Shown: positions 1 to 7,089 of the stretch, in pieces
How the letters are laid out: each line of letters begins with the position of its first letter
How positions within the stretch are numbered: position 1 is the stretch's first letter
Assembly (NCBI GenBank): GCA_045536015.1
Contig: JAZSMS010000052.1
Coordinates: 1-12,634, forward strand
Direction: 5' to 3'
Length of the DNA: 12,634 bases
From: JAZSMS01 sp045536015
GTDB taxonomy: Bacteria > Bacillota > Clostridia > Christensenellales > QALW01
Notes under the pieces: model-generated
Told to the model about the DNA's origin: nothing
Seen by the model: only the letters and a program-made list of their open reading frames with translations
Databases searched by the model: none
Translations under genes and position numbers: made by a program

Positions 1-567
1 GTTTACCTGACGAGCCTCGTAGAAGGGTACTTCATTATCAATATAAATTTTTCTCTGTACTGTCGAGCTTTTACTTTCAATTTTGTACTGTACGCCATTA
101 AGTTCGTATGTAAGCGTATCGTAAGCAAAATATGAAAGCGTAATGTTGTACAAGCCCGCCTTCGTTACATTAAATACCCAACCGCAAATGCCTTCATCGT
201 AAAAAAGGCCACCTTCGCGCTCATCGGTAGGATTGTTAAGCGGATATGCTTTAACAGACGCAACCTTTTCTTTTGCTGCACCTGTTTCTTTATCAAACAG
301 ATAAGCATCCTTTCCCATAAGCACGATTGAAGCATCGGGACGATCGGCAGAAGCGTTTGCATTTAAATATGATGCGTAATCGTTATCGCTGATTACTTTC
401 TCTTCAAATGCCTGTGCATCGTACTCGGTTACGTCCGTTACCTGACCGGCTGCTGTTGAGCTGTCTTTTGTTGTCTCGCCCGTTGCAAAAGAAACGCACG
501 AGAAAACCGATAAAACAAGTGCAATAATAAGTGCGCTTGTCACCAGTTTTTTGATCAAAGACTTCAT
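1..567 (-). CDS. Secreted protein, probable large extracellular solute-binding protein (5' part only)
   Basis: Reading the minus strand from ATG at 567 gives 189 codons open to the window edge, so the C-terminal part is missing. The start is supported by GGGAGG at 574-579, six bases upstream. Residues 1-28 form a signal peptide: MKSLIKK, a hydrophobic core, then S-F-A before T29, which fits type I signal peptidase cleavage. C24 is not in a good lipobox because F22 sits at -2. Residues 29-75 are a Thr/Ser/Asp-rich linker. Residues 75-189 look beta-rich, ending in 'GLYNITLSYF', 'VQRKIYIDNEVPFYEARQVN'. I associate this pattern with the N-terminal beta-sandwich of large carbohydrate ABC transporter solute-binding proteins in Clostridia and Paenibacillus; this is from memory and unconfirmed. 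A secreted carbohydrate-binding protein or glycosidase is the alternative. It is transcribed divergently from the ABC exporter operon. Confidence 0.85.
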   Translation of the reverse strand, partial: MKSLIKKLVTSALIIALVLSVFSCVSFATGETTKDSSTAAGQVTDVTEYDAQAFEEKVISDNDYASYLNANASADRPDASIVLMGKDAYLFDKETGAAKEKVASVKAYPLNNPTDEREGGLFYDEGICGWVFNVTKAGLYNITLSYFAYDTLTYELNGVQYKIESKSSTVQRKIYIDNEVPFYEARQVN

Positions 568-632
568 AGTGTTCCTCCCATAGTAATAAGTTTTTAGCAT
601 TGACGTACATCTTGTTTTTTGTGCCTTTTACG

Positions 633-647
633 CTATATACAATATAG
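633..647. promoter_or_regulatory. 15-bp palindrome in the leader of the leftward gene (possible operator)
   Basis: The sequence CTATAT-ACA-ATATAG has perfect 6-bp arms around a 3-nt centre. It lies about 35-50 nt downstream of the predicted start of the leftward transcript, where a bound regulator could act as a roadblock. The arms are low-complexity A/T, so chance cannot be excluded, and no regulator gene is adjacent. Confidence 0.3.
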
Positions 648-689
648 GTAAGAACACTATGAGCAAAATTATACATCATATCTTTCAGT

Positions 690-718
690 ATGATATCACT
701 TTTTTCTTTTAAAGTCAA
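690..718 (-). promoter_or_regulatory. SigA-type promoter for the leftward secreted-protein gene
   Basis: On the minus strand there is a -35 box TTGACT (718-713), a 17-base spacer and a -10 box TATCAT (695-690). That is five of six consensus bases in each box with the ideal spacing. Transcription would start near 683, giving a leader of about 115 nt. A second TATAAT hexamer at 673-668 is a perfect -10 but lacks a matching -35. Confidence 0.7.
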
Positions 719-850
719 TATCAAACAAAAAATTTTTTCTGTTTATTTTTTATTCTTTTTTTCCCTAAAACTCCCTTATTTACTTGCTTTTTTTACTTTT
801 TCTACTGTTTTGTTAAAAAAATATTTACAATTAAAACTCGTTTTTTAGGG

Positions 851-879
851 TTGACATATATGTACGTATAGGCTAAAAT
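851..879 (+). promoter_or_regulatory. SigA-type promoter for the ABC exporter-rmuC operon
   Basis: TTGACA at 851-856 is a perfect -35 box, followed by exactly 17 bases and TAAAAT at 874-879 as the -10 box. The predicted start near 886 leaves a leader of about 33 nt before ATG at 919, with GGAGG at 908-912. With such strong boxes, the palindrome inside the spacer suggests control by a repressor rather than weak basal activity. Confidence 0.75.
857..870. promoter_or_regulatory. Imperfect palindrome between -35 and -10 (possible repressor operator)
   Basis: TATATGTACGTATA is a dyad in which six of seven base pairs are complementary (the exception is 861/866). It fills the spacer of the rightward promoter, a classic repressor position. 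MarR- and GntR-type regulators often control exporters of this class through such sites, but no regulator gene is in the window, so the assignment is inference. Confidence 0.35.
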
Positions 880-918
880 TTTAATAACAAATGCGCTTGC
901 AGTTATCGGAGGTGCTTT

Positions 919-2724
919 ATGAAAGTATTAAAGCGTCTGTTCTCCTATTACAAACCTTATATGGGCATCATCTTTCTCTACCTGGTAATGGGTGTTATCA
1001 TGGTTCTACTCGCTATGCTTGTTCCTATGATAACAAAATTCATTATTGCTTCGGTAATTGGTGATGCTCCTTTTTCTTTCATGAGATATTCTCCCTCAAG
1101 TAAAACAGAGCTTCTATGGGTTTTGATTATTACTTGGATTTCAGTAATTATTCTGCGCCAAGCCATTTCTTATCTGCGCGCATACATGATGGCAAAAAGT
1201 TCTATTGAAGCCGTTACTATCATGCGCGAAGATTGCTTTAAAAAAATGTTATGGCAGTCACAATCATTTTTGCGCAAGGAAAATACAGGTAATTTAATAA
1301 CCGTGCTTACACACGACACCGAAATAGTAAAAAACCTTTTTACCGTTACCCTTCCTTCTATTTTAGAAGCGTTTTTCGGTTTTGTATTTGCAAGTGTTAT
1401 TTTATTTAAGCGCAGCACTTTATTAATCTTAATAATATACCTCTGCGCTATCCCACTGTGCTTTATTTCTCGAAAATGCAGCAAGGTCTTTCATTACTAC
1501 TATGGTTTTGTTAGAGATTCTACTGCTGCGCTCAGAATGAATGCACAGGAAAATATCGTAGGTATGCGTATTATAAAATCTTACGCACAAGAAGAAACCG
1601 AACAAAAACGTTTTGATCGTTATAATAAGGAATACACCGAAAACAACATAACCTTTAATAAAGCAGTTAACAAATTTGATATTCCTTTTAATGTTTTACA
1701 CACTTTGATAACCGTTTGCGTTTCACTTATTTCCTTTTTGCTTATTGTAAACACAAACGAGCAATATCTTAGCTTTTCAACAAATCTGACTATTGCCGAA
1801 TATGTAGAAATTACCGGTTATGTAGCATATATTCTGGTTCCGTTTTTAAATATGAACTGGTGGCTTAATCACACACAAAATGCAATAACCAGCGGAGAAA
1901 GAATAATAAGAATTCTTGATACAAAATCACTTATTTCCGATAAACCGGATGCAAAACATTGTGATAACAAAAACGTATCTATCACCTTTAATAACGTAAC
2001 TTTTTCTCTTGAAGGCAAAAAGCTGCTTAACAATGTTTCGTTTAACTTAGATCAAGGAAAATCACTAGGAATTATGGGCGCAACAGGTAGCGGAAAAACT
2101 GTATTGATTAATCTTATGATGCGCTTTTACGATGCAACTCAAGGCAGTGTCACTATAAACTCGCAAAACGTCAAAAACCTTACTCTTACTAGTGTTCGTC
2201 AGTGCTTTTCACCCGTTTCTCAAGGTTGCTTTTTGTTTTCTGACACAATAAAAAACAATATTTTATATGGTAAACCCGATGCAAGTGATCAAGATATACT
2301 TTTTGCTTCACGCGTTGCACAAGCATACGACTTTATTATAAATACCCCCGACGGCTTTGAAACTATTATCGGCGAACGTGGTATGGGTTTATCAGGCGGT
2401 CAAAGACAACGTGTTGCAATAGCACGCGCATTACTTTACAATGCCCCTGTTTTAATTTTTGACGATGCAACAAGCGCTCTTGATATGGCAACTGAAAAGA
2501 AGCTTTATCAAGAACTTAACACGCATTATGCCGATAAAACAAAGGTTATAATTGCACACAGGATTTCTTCGGTTAAAGATTGTGATGAAATATTAGTCCT
2601 TGATAAAGGAAATATTTTAGAGCGTGGAACACACGAAGAGCTCATTGCCCAAAAAGGCAGATATTATGAAATATATCTTGAGCAGTTTTCAAGCCTTGTT
2701 TCTGACGGGGAGGTGCAAGAATAA
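919..2724 (+). CDS. Heterodimeric ABC exporter subunit A (degenerate ATP site)
   Basis: This 601-residue half-transporter has a type IV exporter membrane domain (residues about 1-330, six predicted helices) followed by an ATPase domain. Visible motifs are Walker A GATGSGKT (387-394), Q-loop Q435, signature LSGGQ (491-495), Walker B VLIFDD (511-516) and H-loop H547. The catalytic Glu after the Walker B Asp is replaced by Asp (D516), as in the degenerate-site subunit of heterodimeric exporters such as TM287/288, BmrCD and LmrCD. The signature motif is canonical, so it should complete the active ATP site of its partner. The start has GGAGG at 908-912 with 6-nt spacing. It overlaps the next gene by one base (TAATG). 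The substrate cannot be read from sequence; multidrug or lipid efflux from the inner leaflet is the family norm. Confidence 0.95.
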   Translation: MKVLKRLFSYYKPYMGIIFLYLVMGVIMVLLAMLVPMITKFIIASVIGDAPFSFMRYSPSSKTELLWVLIITWISVIILRQAISYLRAYMMAKSSIEAVTIMREDCFKKMLWQSQSFLRKENTGNLITVLTHDTEIVKNLFTVTLPSILEAFFGFVFASVILFKRSTLLILIIYLCAIPLCFISRKCSKVFHYYYGFVRDSTAALRMNAQENIVGMRIIKSYAQEETEQKRFDRYNKEYTENNITFNKAVNKFDIPFNVLHTLITVCVSLISFLLIVNTNEQYLSFSTNLTIAEYVEITGYVAYILVPFLNMNWWLNHTQNAITSGERIIRILDTKSLISDKPDAKHCDNKNVSITFNNVTFSLEGKKLLNNVSFNLDQGKSLGIMGATGSGKTVLINLMMRFYDATQGSVTINSQNVKNLTLTSVRQCFSPVSQGCFLFSDTIKNNILYGKPDASDQDILFASRVAQAYDFIINTPDGFETIIGERGMGLSGGQRQRVAIARALLYNAPVLIFDDATSALDMATEKKLYQELNTHYADKTKVIIAHRISSVKDCDEILVLDKGNILERGTHEELIAQKGRYYEIYLEQFSSLVSDGEVQE

Positions 2725-4532
2725 TGGCACGTAACAATTACCGTACTGACGAAGCAAATGTAAAGCAACAACTTAATTTTTCACTTATTCGCCGCCTTTT
2801 TAAATACGTTTTACCCCACAAAAATAAATTTGCCATTGGTGCAGTTTTACTTGTTATAAACGTTTTGGTAGCTCTGGTTTGGCCAAAAACTATTCAGTGG
2901 CTTATTGATAACGTTTTAACCGAAGGTGGTGCGTTCGAAAACAACGTAAGTGTTCTTGTTTGGGTTGTTGTTATAGTATTTGCTATTCTTGTAACAGATA
3001 TTGTACTTTCCGCTTTCCGTTCTATAATTATTACAAAGCTTGGACAGATGGTTGTTTATGATATTCGTAAGGATATTTTTAATCATCTTCAATCACTTTC
3101 ATTCAGATATTTTGATGACCGTTCAGCAGGAAAGATACTTCAAAATGTGACAACGTACGTTGATACGCTTGCAGGACTTTTATCTTCGCAAATAATAAAG
3201 CTTGCAGTTGATTCTTTAACTTTAATATTTATATTTATTATGCTTTTGCAAATGAGTGTACGTCTTACGCTTTTAAGCTTTGTTGTACTTATCCCTCTTA
3301 TGATTGTTTTAACTCTTATTCGCAACAAATCAAAAGCTCTTTCACGCCCCCAACGTGCAAAATCAAGTAACCGCGAAGCCTATATTCACGAAAGTGTTAT
3401 GGGTATTTATACCACTCAGGCTTTTTCGCATCAAAACGCTTCGGAAAAAGAATTTGATCGACTTAGTATTGAATTAAACGACGTAGTTATTAAGCGCTCT
3501 TTAGTAACAAATTTACTTGCGCCCAGCATTGATATTTTTTCTAATTTAGGCAAAATTTTGGTTTACTTTATTGCCGTTTTATTTATAGCTGACGGTACCG
3601 ATAATATGACTCTTGGCGTTCTTACTGCATTTATAACCTATCTTGCAAACTTCTGGTCGCCTATAACCTCTTTTGCAACATTCTTTGAACAACTTGCAGG
3701 CGCAACAAGTAACATTGAGCACATCTTCGAAACGCTTGACACGCAATCAGAACTGATCGAAAAGCCCGATGCAATAGAAATGCCTGCAATTAAAGGCTAT
3801 GTTGAATATGACAACGTTACCTTTGGTTATGAAGAAGGAATAAACGTTTTTGAAAACGTTTCTTTTACCGTTTCGCCCGGCGAAATGATTGCCTTTGTAG
3901 GACCGACCGGTTCGGGAAAAACCACGATGGTAAGCTTGCTTTCGCGTTTTTATGATGCTTGCAGCGGAAGTGTTAAAATTGATGGAATTGACGTTAAGGA
4001 CGTAACTTTAAAATCATTGCGTACCCAAATCGGTATTATTATGCAGGACGCGTTTATCTTCTCAGGAACGATAATCGATAACATTCGCTACGGCAACCCC
4101 TCCGCTACGGATGAAGAATGTATTGCTGCTGCAAAATTAGTCTATGCCGATGATTTTATCAAAGATTTTCCACGCGGATATTATACAACTCTTACAGAAG
4201 GCGGAGACATGCTCTCTGCCGGACAAAAACAGCTTATTTCCTTTGCACGCGTTATAATTTCTAACCCAAAAATTCTTGTTCTTGACGAAGCTACAAGTAA
4301 CATTGATACTCATACCGAGCTTTTAATTCAGAAGGCTCTTGATAAAATTATAAGCGGCAGAACAAGCTTTGTTATTGCCCATCGCTTATCAACAATCAGA
4401 AATGCCGACAGAATTATGTGTATTGCAAACAACACCATTGCCGAAAGCGGTTCTCATGAAGAACTTATGGCGCGAAAAGGCATTTATTACAATCTTAATA
4501 TGAGTCAAATTAATGTTTTAACGGAGGAATAA
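2724..4532 (+). CDS. Heterodimeric ABC exporter subunit B (catalytic ATP site)
   Basis: This 602-residue partner half-transporter has six predicted membrane helices (residues about 35-320) and an ATPase domain. Motifs are Walker A GPTGSGKT (393-400), Q-loop Q441, signature LSAGQ (497-501), Walker B ILVLDE (517-522) and H-loop H553. The catalytic Glu (E522) is intact, whereas the signature deviates from LSGGQ. This is the mirror image of subunit A, so the pair should form one consensus and one degenerate nucleotide site. The start ATG overlaps the upstream stop by one base, with GGGGAGG at 2707-2713 providing a strong ribosome binding site. The 1-nt overlap implies coupled, roughly equimolar synthesis. 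It belongs to the BmrD/LmrD/TM288-like class by motif pattern; the substrate is unknown. Confidence 0.95.
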   Translation: MARNNYRTDEANVKQQLNFSLIRRLFKYVLPHKNKFAIGAVLLVINVLVALVWPKTIQWLIDNVLTEGGAFENNVSVLVWVVVIVFAILVTDIVLSAFRSIIITKLGQMVVYDIRKDIFNHLQSLSFRYFDDRSAGKILQNVTTYVDTLAGLLSSQIIKLAVDSLTLIFIFIMLLQMSVRLTLLSFVVLIPLMIVLTLIRNKSKALSRPQRAKSSNREAYIHESVMGIYTTQAFSHQNASEKEFDRLSIELNDVVIKRSLVTNLLAPSIDIFSNLGKILVYFIAVLFIADGTDNMTLGVLTAFITYLANFWSPITSFATFFEQLAGATSNIEHIFETLDTQSELIEKPDAIEMPAIKGYVEYDNVTFGYEEGINVFENVSFTVSPGEMIAFVGPTGSGKTTMVSLLSRFYDACSGSVKIDGIDVKDVTLKSLRTQIGIIMQDAFIFSGTIIDNIRYGNPSATDEECIAAAKLVYADDFIKDFPRGYYTTLTEGGDMLSAGQKQLISFARVIISNPKILVLDEATSNIDTHTELLIQKALDKIISGRTSFVIAHRLSTIRNADRIMCIANNTIAESGSHEELMARKGIYYNLNMSQINVLTEE

Positions 4533-4536
4533 TTTG
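4523..4536 (+). promoter_or_regulatory. Ribosome binding site that fixes the TTG start of rmuC
   Basis: GGAGG at 4523-4527 lies within the last codons of the upstream ABC gene, six bases before TTG at 4534-4536. Starting here keeps the N-terminal membrane helix of RmuC. The next in-frame Met is residue 46, beyond the helix and without a comparable site. Confidence 0.75.
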
Positions 4537-5805
4537 GAATACGTTATCCTTGGTATTGCAGGCATTTCGCTTGTTATTTCCGTGATAATACTTATAAAAA
4601 CACTTGATAAAAAGCACAATTCTGCACTTTTAGAGCAAACCCGCCGCGAAAACGAGGCTTTAAAGGCAATGATTCTTGCCCAGAACAGCGAGCTTCGTAA
4701 AGAGGTTAATAACCTTATTTACAATCACGGAAAATCAACAAACGAAAGTATTACTCAATTTACCGTTGTTTTGCAAAATCAGATGAAAGAATTTACCGAA
4801 TCACTTCGCGCTATGAGTGACTCTAATCAAAAACAGCTTGAGCAGATGCGACTTACTCTTGAAAACAACATCCGTTCTATGCAAAACGATAATGCAGAAA
4901 AACTTGAAAAAATGCGTCAGACTGTTGACGAAAAGCTAAATTCAACACTCGAAAAGCGTTTAAGTGAAAGCTTTGCCAACGTCAGCAAACAGCTTGAAAG
5001 CGTTTATAAGGGACTTGGTGAAATGCAAACGCTTGCATCAAGCGTAGGTGATCTTAAAACCGCTCTTACAAACGTTAAAGTACGCGGCACGTGGGGTGAA
5101 GTCAGCTTAGAAAATTTGCTTGAGCAAATCTTGACAAACGAGCAATATAAGCGCAACGTAAAGCCTAATCCGCGTTCTAATAACACAGTTGAATTTTGCA
5201 TCTGTCTTCCTAACGGCGATAACGGCAATTCATTATACCTTCCTATCGACTGTAAGTTCCCCATCGAGCAATATCTTCGCCTTTGCGATGCAACCGAAAA
5301 GGGCGATTTAGCGCTTGCAGAAGAAGCTTCGCACCAGCTTGAGCAAACTATTAAAAAATGCGCACGAGACATACGCGATAAATACATAATCCCACCCTAC
5401 ACCACCGACTTTGCAATTATGTATCTTCCCATTGAGGGCTTATATGCCGAAGTAGCCAGAAAAAGCGGTCTTTGCGAACAAATGCAGCGTGAATACCGTG
5501 TTACCATTGCAGGACCTACAACTCTTGGTGCATTTTTAAACAGTCTTCAGCTTGGCTTTAAAACGCTTGCAATTCAGAAGCGCACAAGTGAAATTACTTC
5601 CCTTTTAACAAAGATACGCTTTAACTTTGGAAAATTTGCAGAGCTTTTGGAAAAAACAAAGAAAAAACTTGACGATGCAAGCAATAACATCGAAGATGCA
5701 ACAAAGCGCTACTACAATATTGATAAACTTTTAAACAAGGCTGATGCATTTGATTCTAATAATGATGAAGCAATTTCTTTAACAGATAATATAAATAATA
5801 TATAA
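4534..5805 (+). CDS. rmuC: RmuC family DNA recombination protein
   Basis: This 423-residue protein has one N-terminal membrane helix (residues about 3-22), a long coiled-coil region rich in Gln, Glu and Lys (about 30-165) and a C-terminal RmuC domain. Family hallmarks are GTWGEVSLENLLEQIL (185-200), LPIDCKFP (236-243), FAIMYLPIEGLYAEV (293-307) and the AGPTTLGAFLNSLQLGFKTLAIQKR block (from 326). RmuC has a PD-(D/E)XK-like nuclease fold; D239 and K241 fit the D-X-K part and E220 may supply the preceding acid. E. coli RmuC limits recombination at inverted repeats, but the biochemical role is poorly defined. The gene uses a TTG start, one base after the ABC gene, and is followed directly by a terminator, so it closes this operon. 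No functional link to the exporter is evident. Confidence 0.93.
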   Translation: MEYVILGIAGISLVISVIILIKTLDKKHNSALLEQTRRENEALKAMILAQNSELRKEVNNLIYNHGKSTNESITQFTVVLQNQMKEFTESLRAMSDSNQKQLEQMRLTLENNIRSMQNDNAEKLEKMRQTVDEKLNSTLEKRLSESFANVSKQLESVYKGLGEMQTLASSVGDLKTALTNVKVRGTWGEVSLENLLEQILTNEQYKRNVKPNPRSNNTVEFCICLPNGDNGNSLYLPIDCKFPIEQYLRLCDATEKGDLALAEEASHQLEQTIKKCARDIRDKYIIPPYTTDFAIMYLPIEGLYAEVARKSGLCEQMQREYRVTIAGPTTLGAFLNSLQLGFKTLAIQKRTSEITSLLTKIRFNFGKFAELLEKTKKKLDDASNNIEDATKRYYNIDKLLNKADAFDSNNDEAISLTDNINNI

Positions 5806-5819
5806 TAATAAAATTTTTC

Positions 5820-5848
5820 TATACAATTTTTACAAATTGGTGTATAAT
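5820..5848 (+). promoter_or_regulatory. Candidate promoter for the downstream eight-gene operon
   Basis: TATAAT at 5843-5848 is a perfect -10 box; 17 bases upstream, TATACA at 5820-5825 matches four of six -35 bases. Transcription would begin near 5855, inside the left arm of the terminator hairpin. The mRNA would therefore escape that terminator and start with a short residual hairpin (5855-5869). It is the only plausible promoter between the terminator and the next gene, because just 13 bases separate the end of the U-tract from ATG at 5896. Confidence 0.5.
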
Positions 5849-5883
5849 AAACTTGGTATATTTTATGCCAAGTTTATTTTTTT
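5846..5883 (+). terminator. Rho-independent terminator after rmuC
   Basis: The left arm 5846-5860 pairs with the right arm 5864-5878: 15 pairs including one T-G wobble, with a TTT loop. A run of seven T residues (5877-5883) follows at the base. The core AAACTTGG/CCAAGTTT is perfect. The opposite strand has no U-tract, so it acts rightward only. The stem is AT-rich except for its GG/CC and GC pairs. Confidence 0.85.
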
Positions 5884-5895
5884 GGAAGTTCTTAT

Positions 5896-6498
5896 ATGAA
5901 AAAGCACTTTAAAGTATTTTTAATAGCCATAGTAATAATAATTGCATTAACAATCGTTATTAACTCGGCAATAACAAATTACAAATATACAAACCGTGAC
6001 CGTATAATATTTCTTGCCTATCAAACCAATATAACGGGTAGTGATGCAGAAAATTGGCAAGCAAACTTAAAAGAACTTTACGATTTTGAATTTGAAGTCA
6101 GCGTATACACTACCAACAGTGCAGGAAACGAAAGCGTGACAATAACTACCGAAAACGGATGGCAGCAGGTTGTGACGCGTCTTGGTGCAAAGCAGGGCGA
6201 CGTGCTTTTGCTTAATAAAACCGGATATGAAACTATGCTAAACAATGGCTTTTTATTGCAGCTTAACTATGAAGGCGAAAATGCTGTAAAAAGCGAAAAC
6301 GTTACTTACGGCATAGATATTACGGGCAAAACTGCCGAAGGTCTTACCGCTTGTGATACTTCAAAATACGTTGCCAAATTTCAGCCGTTGCCGATTTATT
6401 CTATTGACGACTCCCCTACTATCGCAGTAGTTTATAAGGGTTCATCTCACCCCGAGCGCGCGAGCGAAATTATTATTTCTCTCTGGGGGGACAAATGA
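5896..6498 (+). CDS. Membrane-anchored ectodomain protein, half-length solute-binding-like (first of a pair)
   Basis: This 200-residue protein has a hydrophobic N-terminal segment (residues about 6-28) after MKKHFK, with no lipobox or clear cleavage site, so it is probably a signal anchor with the rest outside. The ectodomain begins with a beta-like stretch 'RDRIIFLAYQT'. Residues about 85-125 ('ENGWQQVVTRLGAKQGDVLLLNK' followed by 'NNGFLLQLN') resemble the stretch of type 2 solute-binding proteins where a short-sequence 'D-V-hydrophobic' strand is followed by a helix and '(L)LDL'. The end 'TIAVVYKGSSHPERASEIIISL' recalls the solute-binding pattern near the C-terminus. At 200 residues it is half the usual length. 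The start has GGAAG at 5884-5888. It overlaps the next gene by four bases (ATGA). I do not recognise a named family; the fold assignment is inference. Confidence 0.8.
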   Translation: MKKHFKVFLIAIVIIIALTIVINSAITNYKYTNRDRIIFLAYQTNITGSDAENWQANLKELYDFEFEVSVYTTNSAGNESVTITTENGWQQVVTRLGAKQGDVLLLNKTGYETMLNNGFLLQLNYEGENAVKSENVTYGIDITGKTAEGLTACDTSKYVAKFQPLPIYSIDDSPTIAVVYKGSSHPERASEIIISLWGDK

Positions 6499-7079
6499 AA
6501 AAGATCTCTTACGTTTTTTCTCATTGTATTTTTAAAATATTTATCTGTGCCTTTATCGTTTGCGTTGCTACCTTTTTGATAAGCGATACACTCCTTCAGC
6601 TGAACTCGCAAAAAAACGGTATCGAAATTATTTTATACGATACTACGCTTTCAACTTCTGCACCCGAGCTTTTTTGCAAGCAAATAAAAAAGCAAACTTC
6701 TGTTAGGTACGTAAATTTTACAACGCTTGATTCTTCTTTCACGGAAGATTATGTTGCAAACATAAAAAACCTTACCGTTTGCGATTATATTTCGCAGCTT
6801 GCCGATTCTCGCAATGCCGAACTTTTGATAGTGCCCGAAAGCATGCTTGCCGATGCACTTTTAATTAAGCAGGCAGTGCCGCTTGAGCTTGAAATTGCTC
6901 CCGAGCAGATAGAAAAATGTTCGTTAAACGGTCAGGTTTACGCTTTTCCATTTTTAGATAAAGCCGTTACCGACTACGGCGACAACCTTATTTCCGCATA
7001 TCTTACAAACGTTTACGGAATACTTTTATCCGGAGATCATACCGAAGAAATCCGCGCTTTTTTAGCAAGCATCAACTAA
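6495..7079 (+). CDS. Membrane-anchored ectodomain protein, half-length solute-binding-like (second of a pair)
   Basis: This 194-residue protein has a hydrophobic segment at residues about 12-32 after a short Lys-containing start, predicting one membrane anchor and an external domain. Its layout mirrors the preceding gene: an opening strand 'GIEIILYDTT', a central 'NAELLIVPES' strand followed by a helix and 'QAVPLEL', then 'GQVYAFPF', and an end 'VYGILLSGDHTEEIRAFLASI' that lines up with 'AVVYKGSSHPERASEIIISL' of its neighbour. I read the two as diverged tandem paralogues. The ATG sits in an ATGA overlap with the upstream stop, with a G-run at 6485-6490 as ribosome binding site. Three Cys residues (C60, C96, C142) lie in the ectodomain. 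No function can be assigned; a substrate-sensing or accessory role for a transporter is speculation. Confidence 0.8.
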   Translation: MKKISYVFSHCIFKIFICAFIVCVATFLISDTLLQLNSQKNGIEIILYDTTLSTSAPELFCKQIKKQTSVRYVNFTTLDSSFTEDYVANIKNLTVCDYISQLADSRNAELLIVPESMLADALLIKQAVPLELEIAPEQIEKCSLNGQVYAFPFLDKAVTDYGDNLISAYLTNVYGILLSGDHTEEIRAFLASIN

Positions 7080-7089
7080 TGGAGGAAAT

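Larger units (their letters stand above)
568..918. other. Divergent AT-rich intergenic region
   Basis: This 351-base stretch separates the secreted-protein gene (leftward) from the ABC operon (rightward). It holds one near-consensus promoter for each direction, a 15-bp palindrome in the leftward leader and an imperfect palindrome in the rightward promoter spacer. The central part, about 720-850, is extremely AT-rich with repeated T-runs and A-runs, compatible with UP-element or bent-DNA character. I see no credible gene here: the minus-strand open frame crossing 404-724 runs over the promoter and through the real signal-peptide gene in another frame. The leader from the leftward promoter is about 115 nt, long enough for an RNA regulatory element, but I recognise no known riboswitch. 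Confidence 0.75.

Noticed and set aside
668..673. Alternative leftward -10 box (TATAAT on the minus strand)
   Set aside because: No acceptable -35 box at 16-18 bases and no extended -10 TGN; the promoter at 690-718 is better on both boxes.
404..724. A 106-codon minus-strand open frame spanning the left intergenic region
   Set aside because: It runs in a different frame through the signal-peptide gene and covers that gene's promoter and ribosome binding site. Its product is low-complexity with no recognisable motif.
763..850. Inverted repeat CCCTAAAA / TTTTAGGG and direct repeat TAAAACTC in the divergent region
   Set aside because: Arms are only 8 bp, about 72 bp apart, in extremely AT-rich sequence; chance matches are likely and no mobile-element gene lies between them.
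5004..5387. A 127-codon minus-strand open frame within rmuC
   Set aside because: It is antisense to the conserved RmuC domain, has no binding site or motif, and is a coding shadow.
7079..7081. ATG overlapping the stop of the second ectodomain gene (TAATG)
   Set aside because: It is out of frame with the dipeptidase; the ATG at 7090 has GGAGG directly upstream and opens the long frame.
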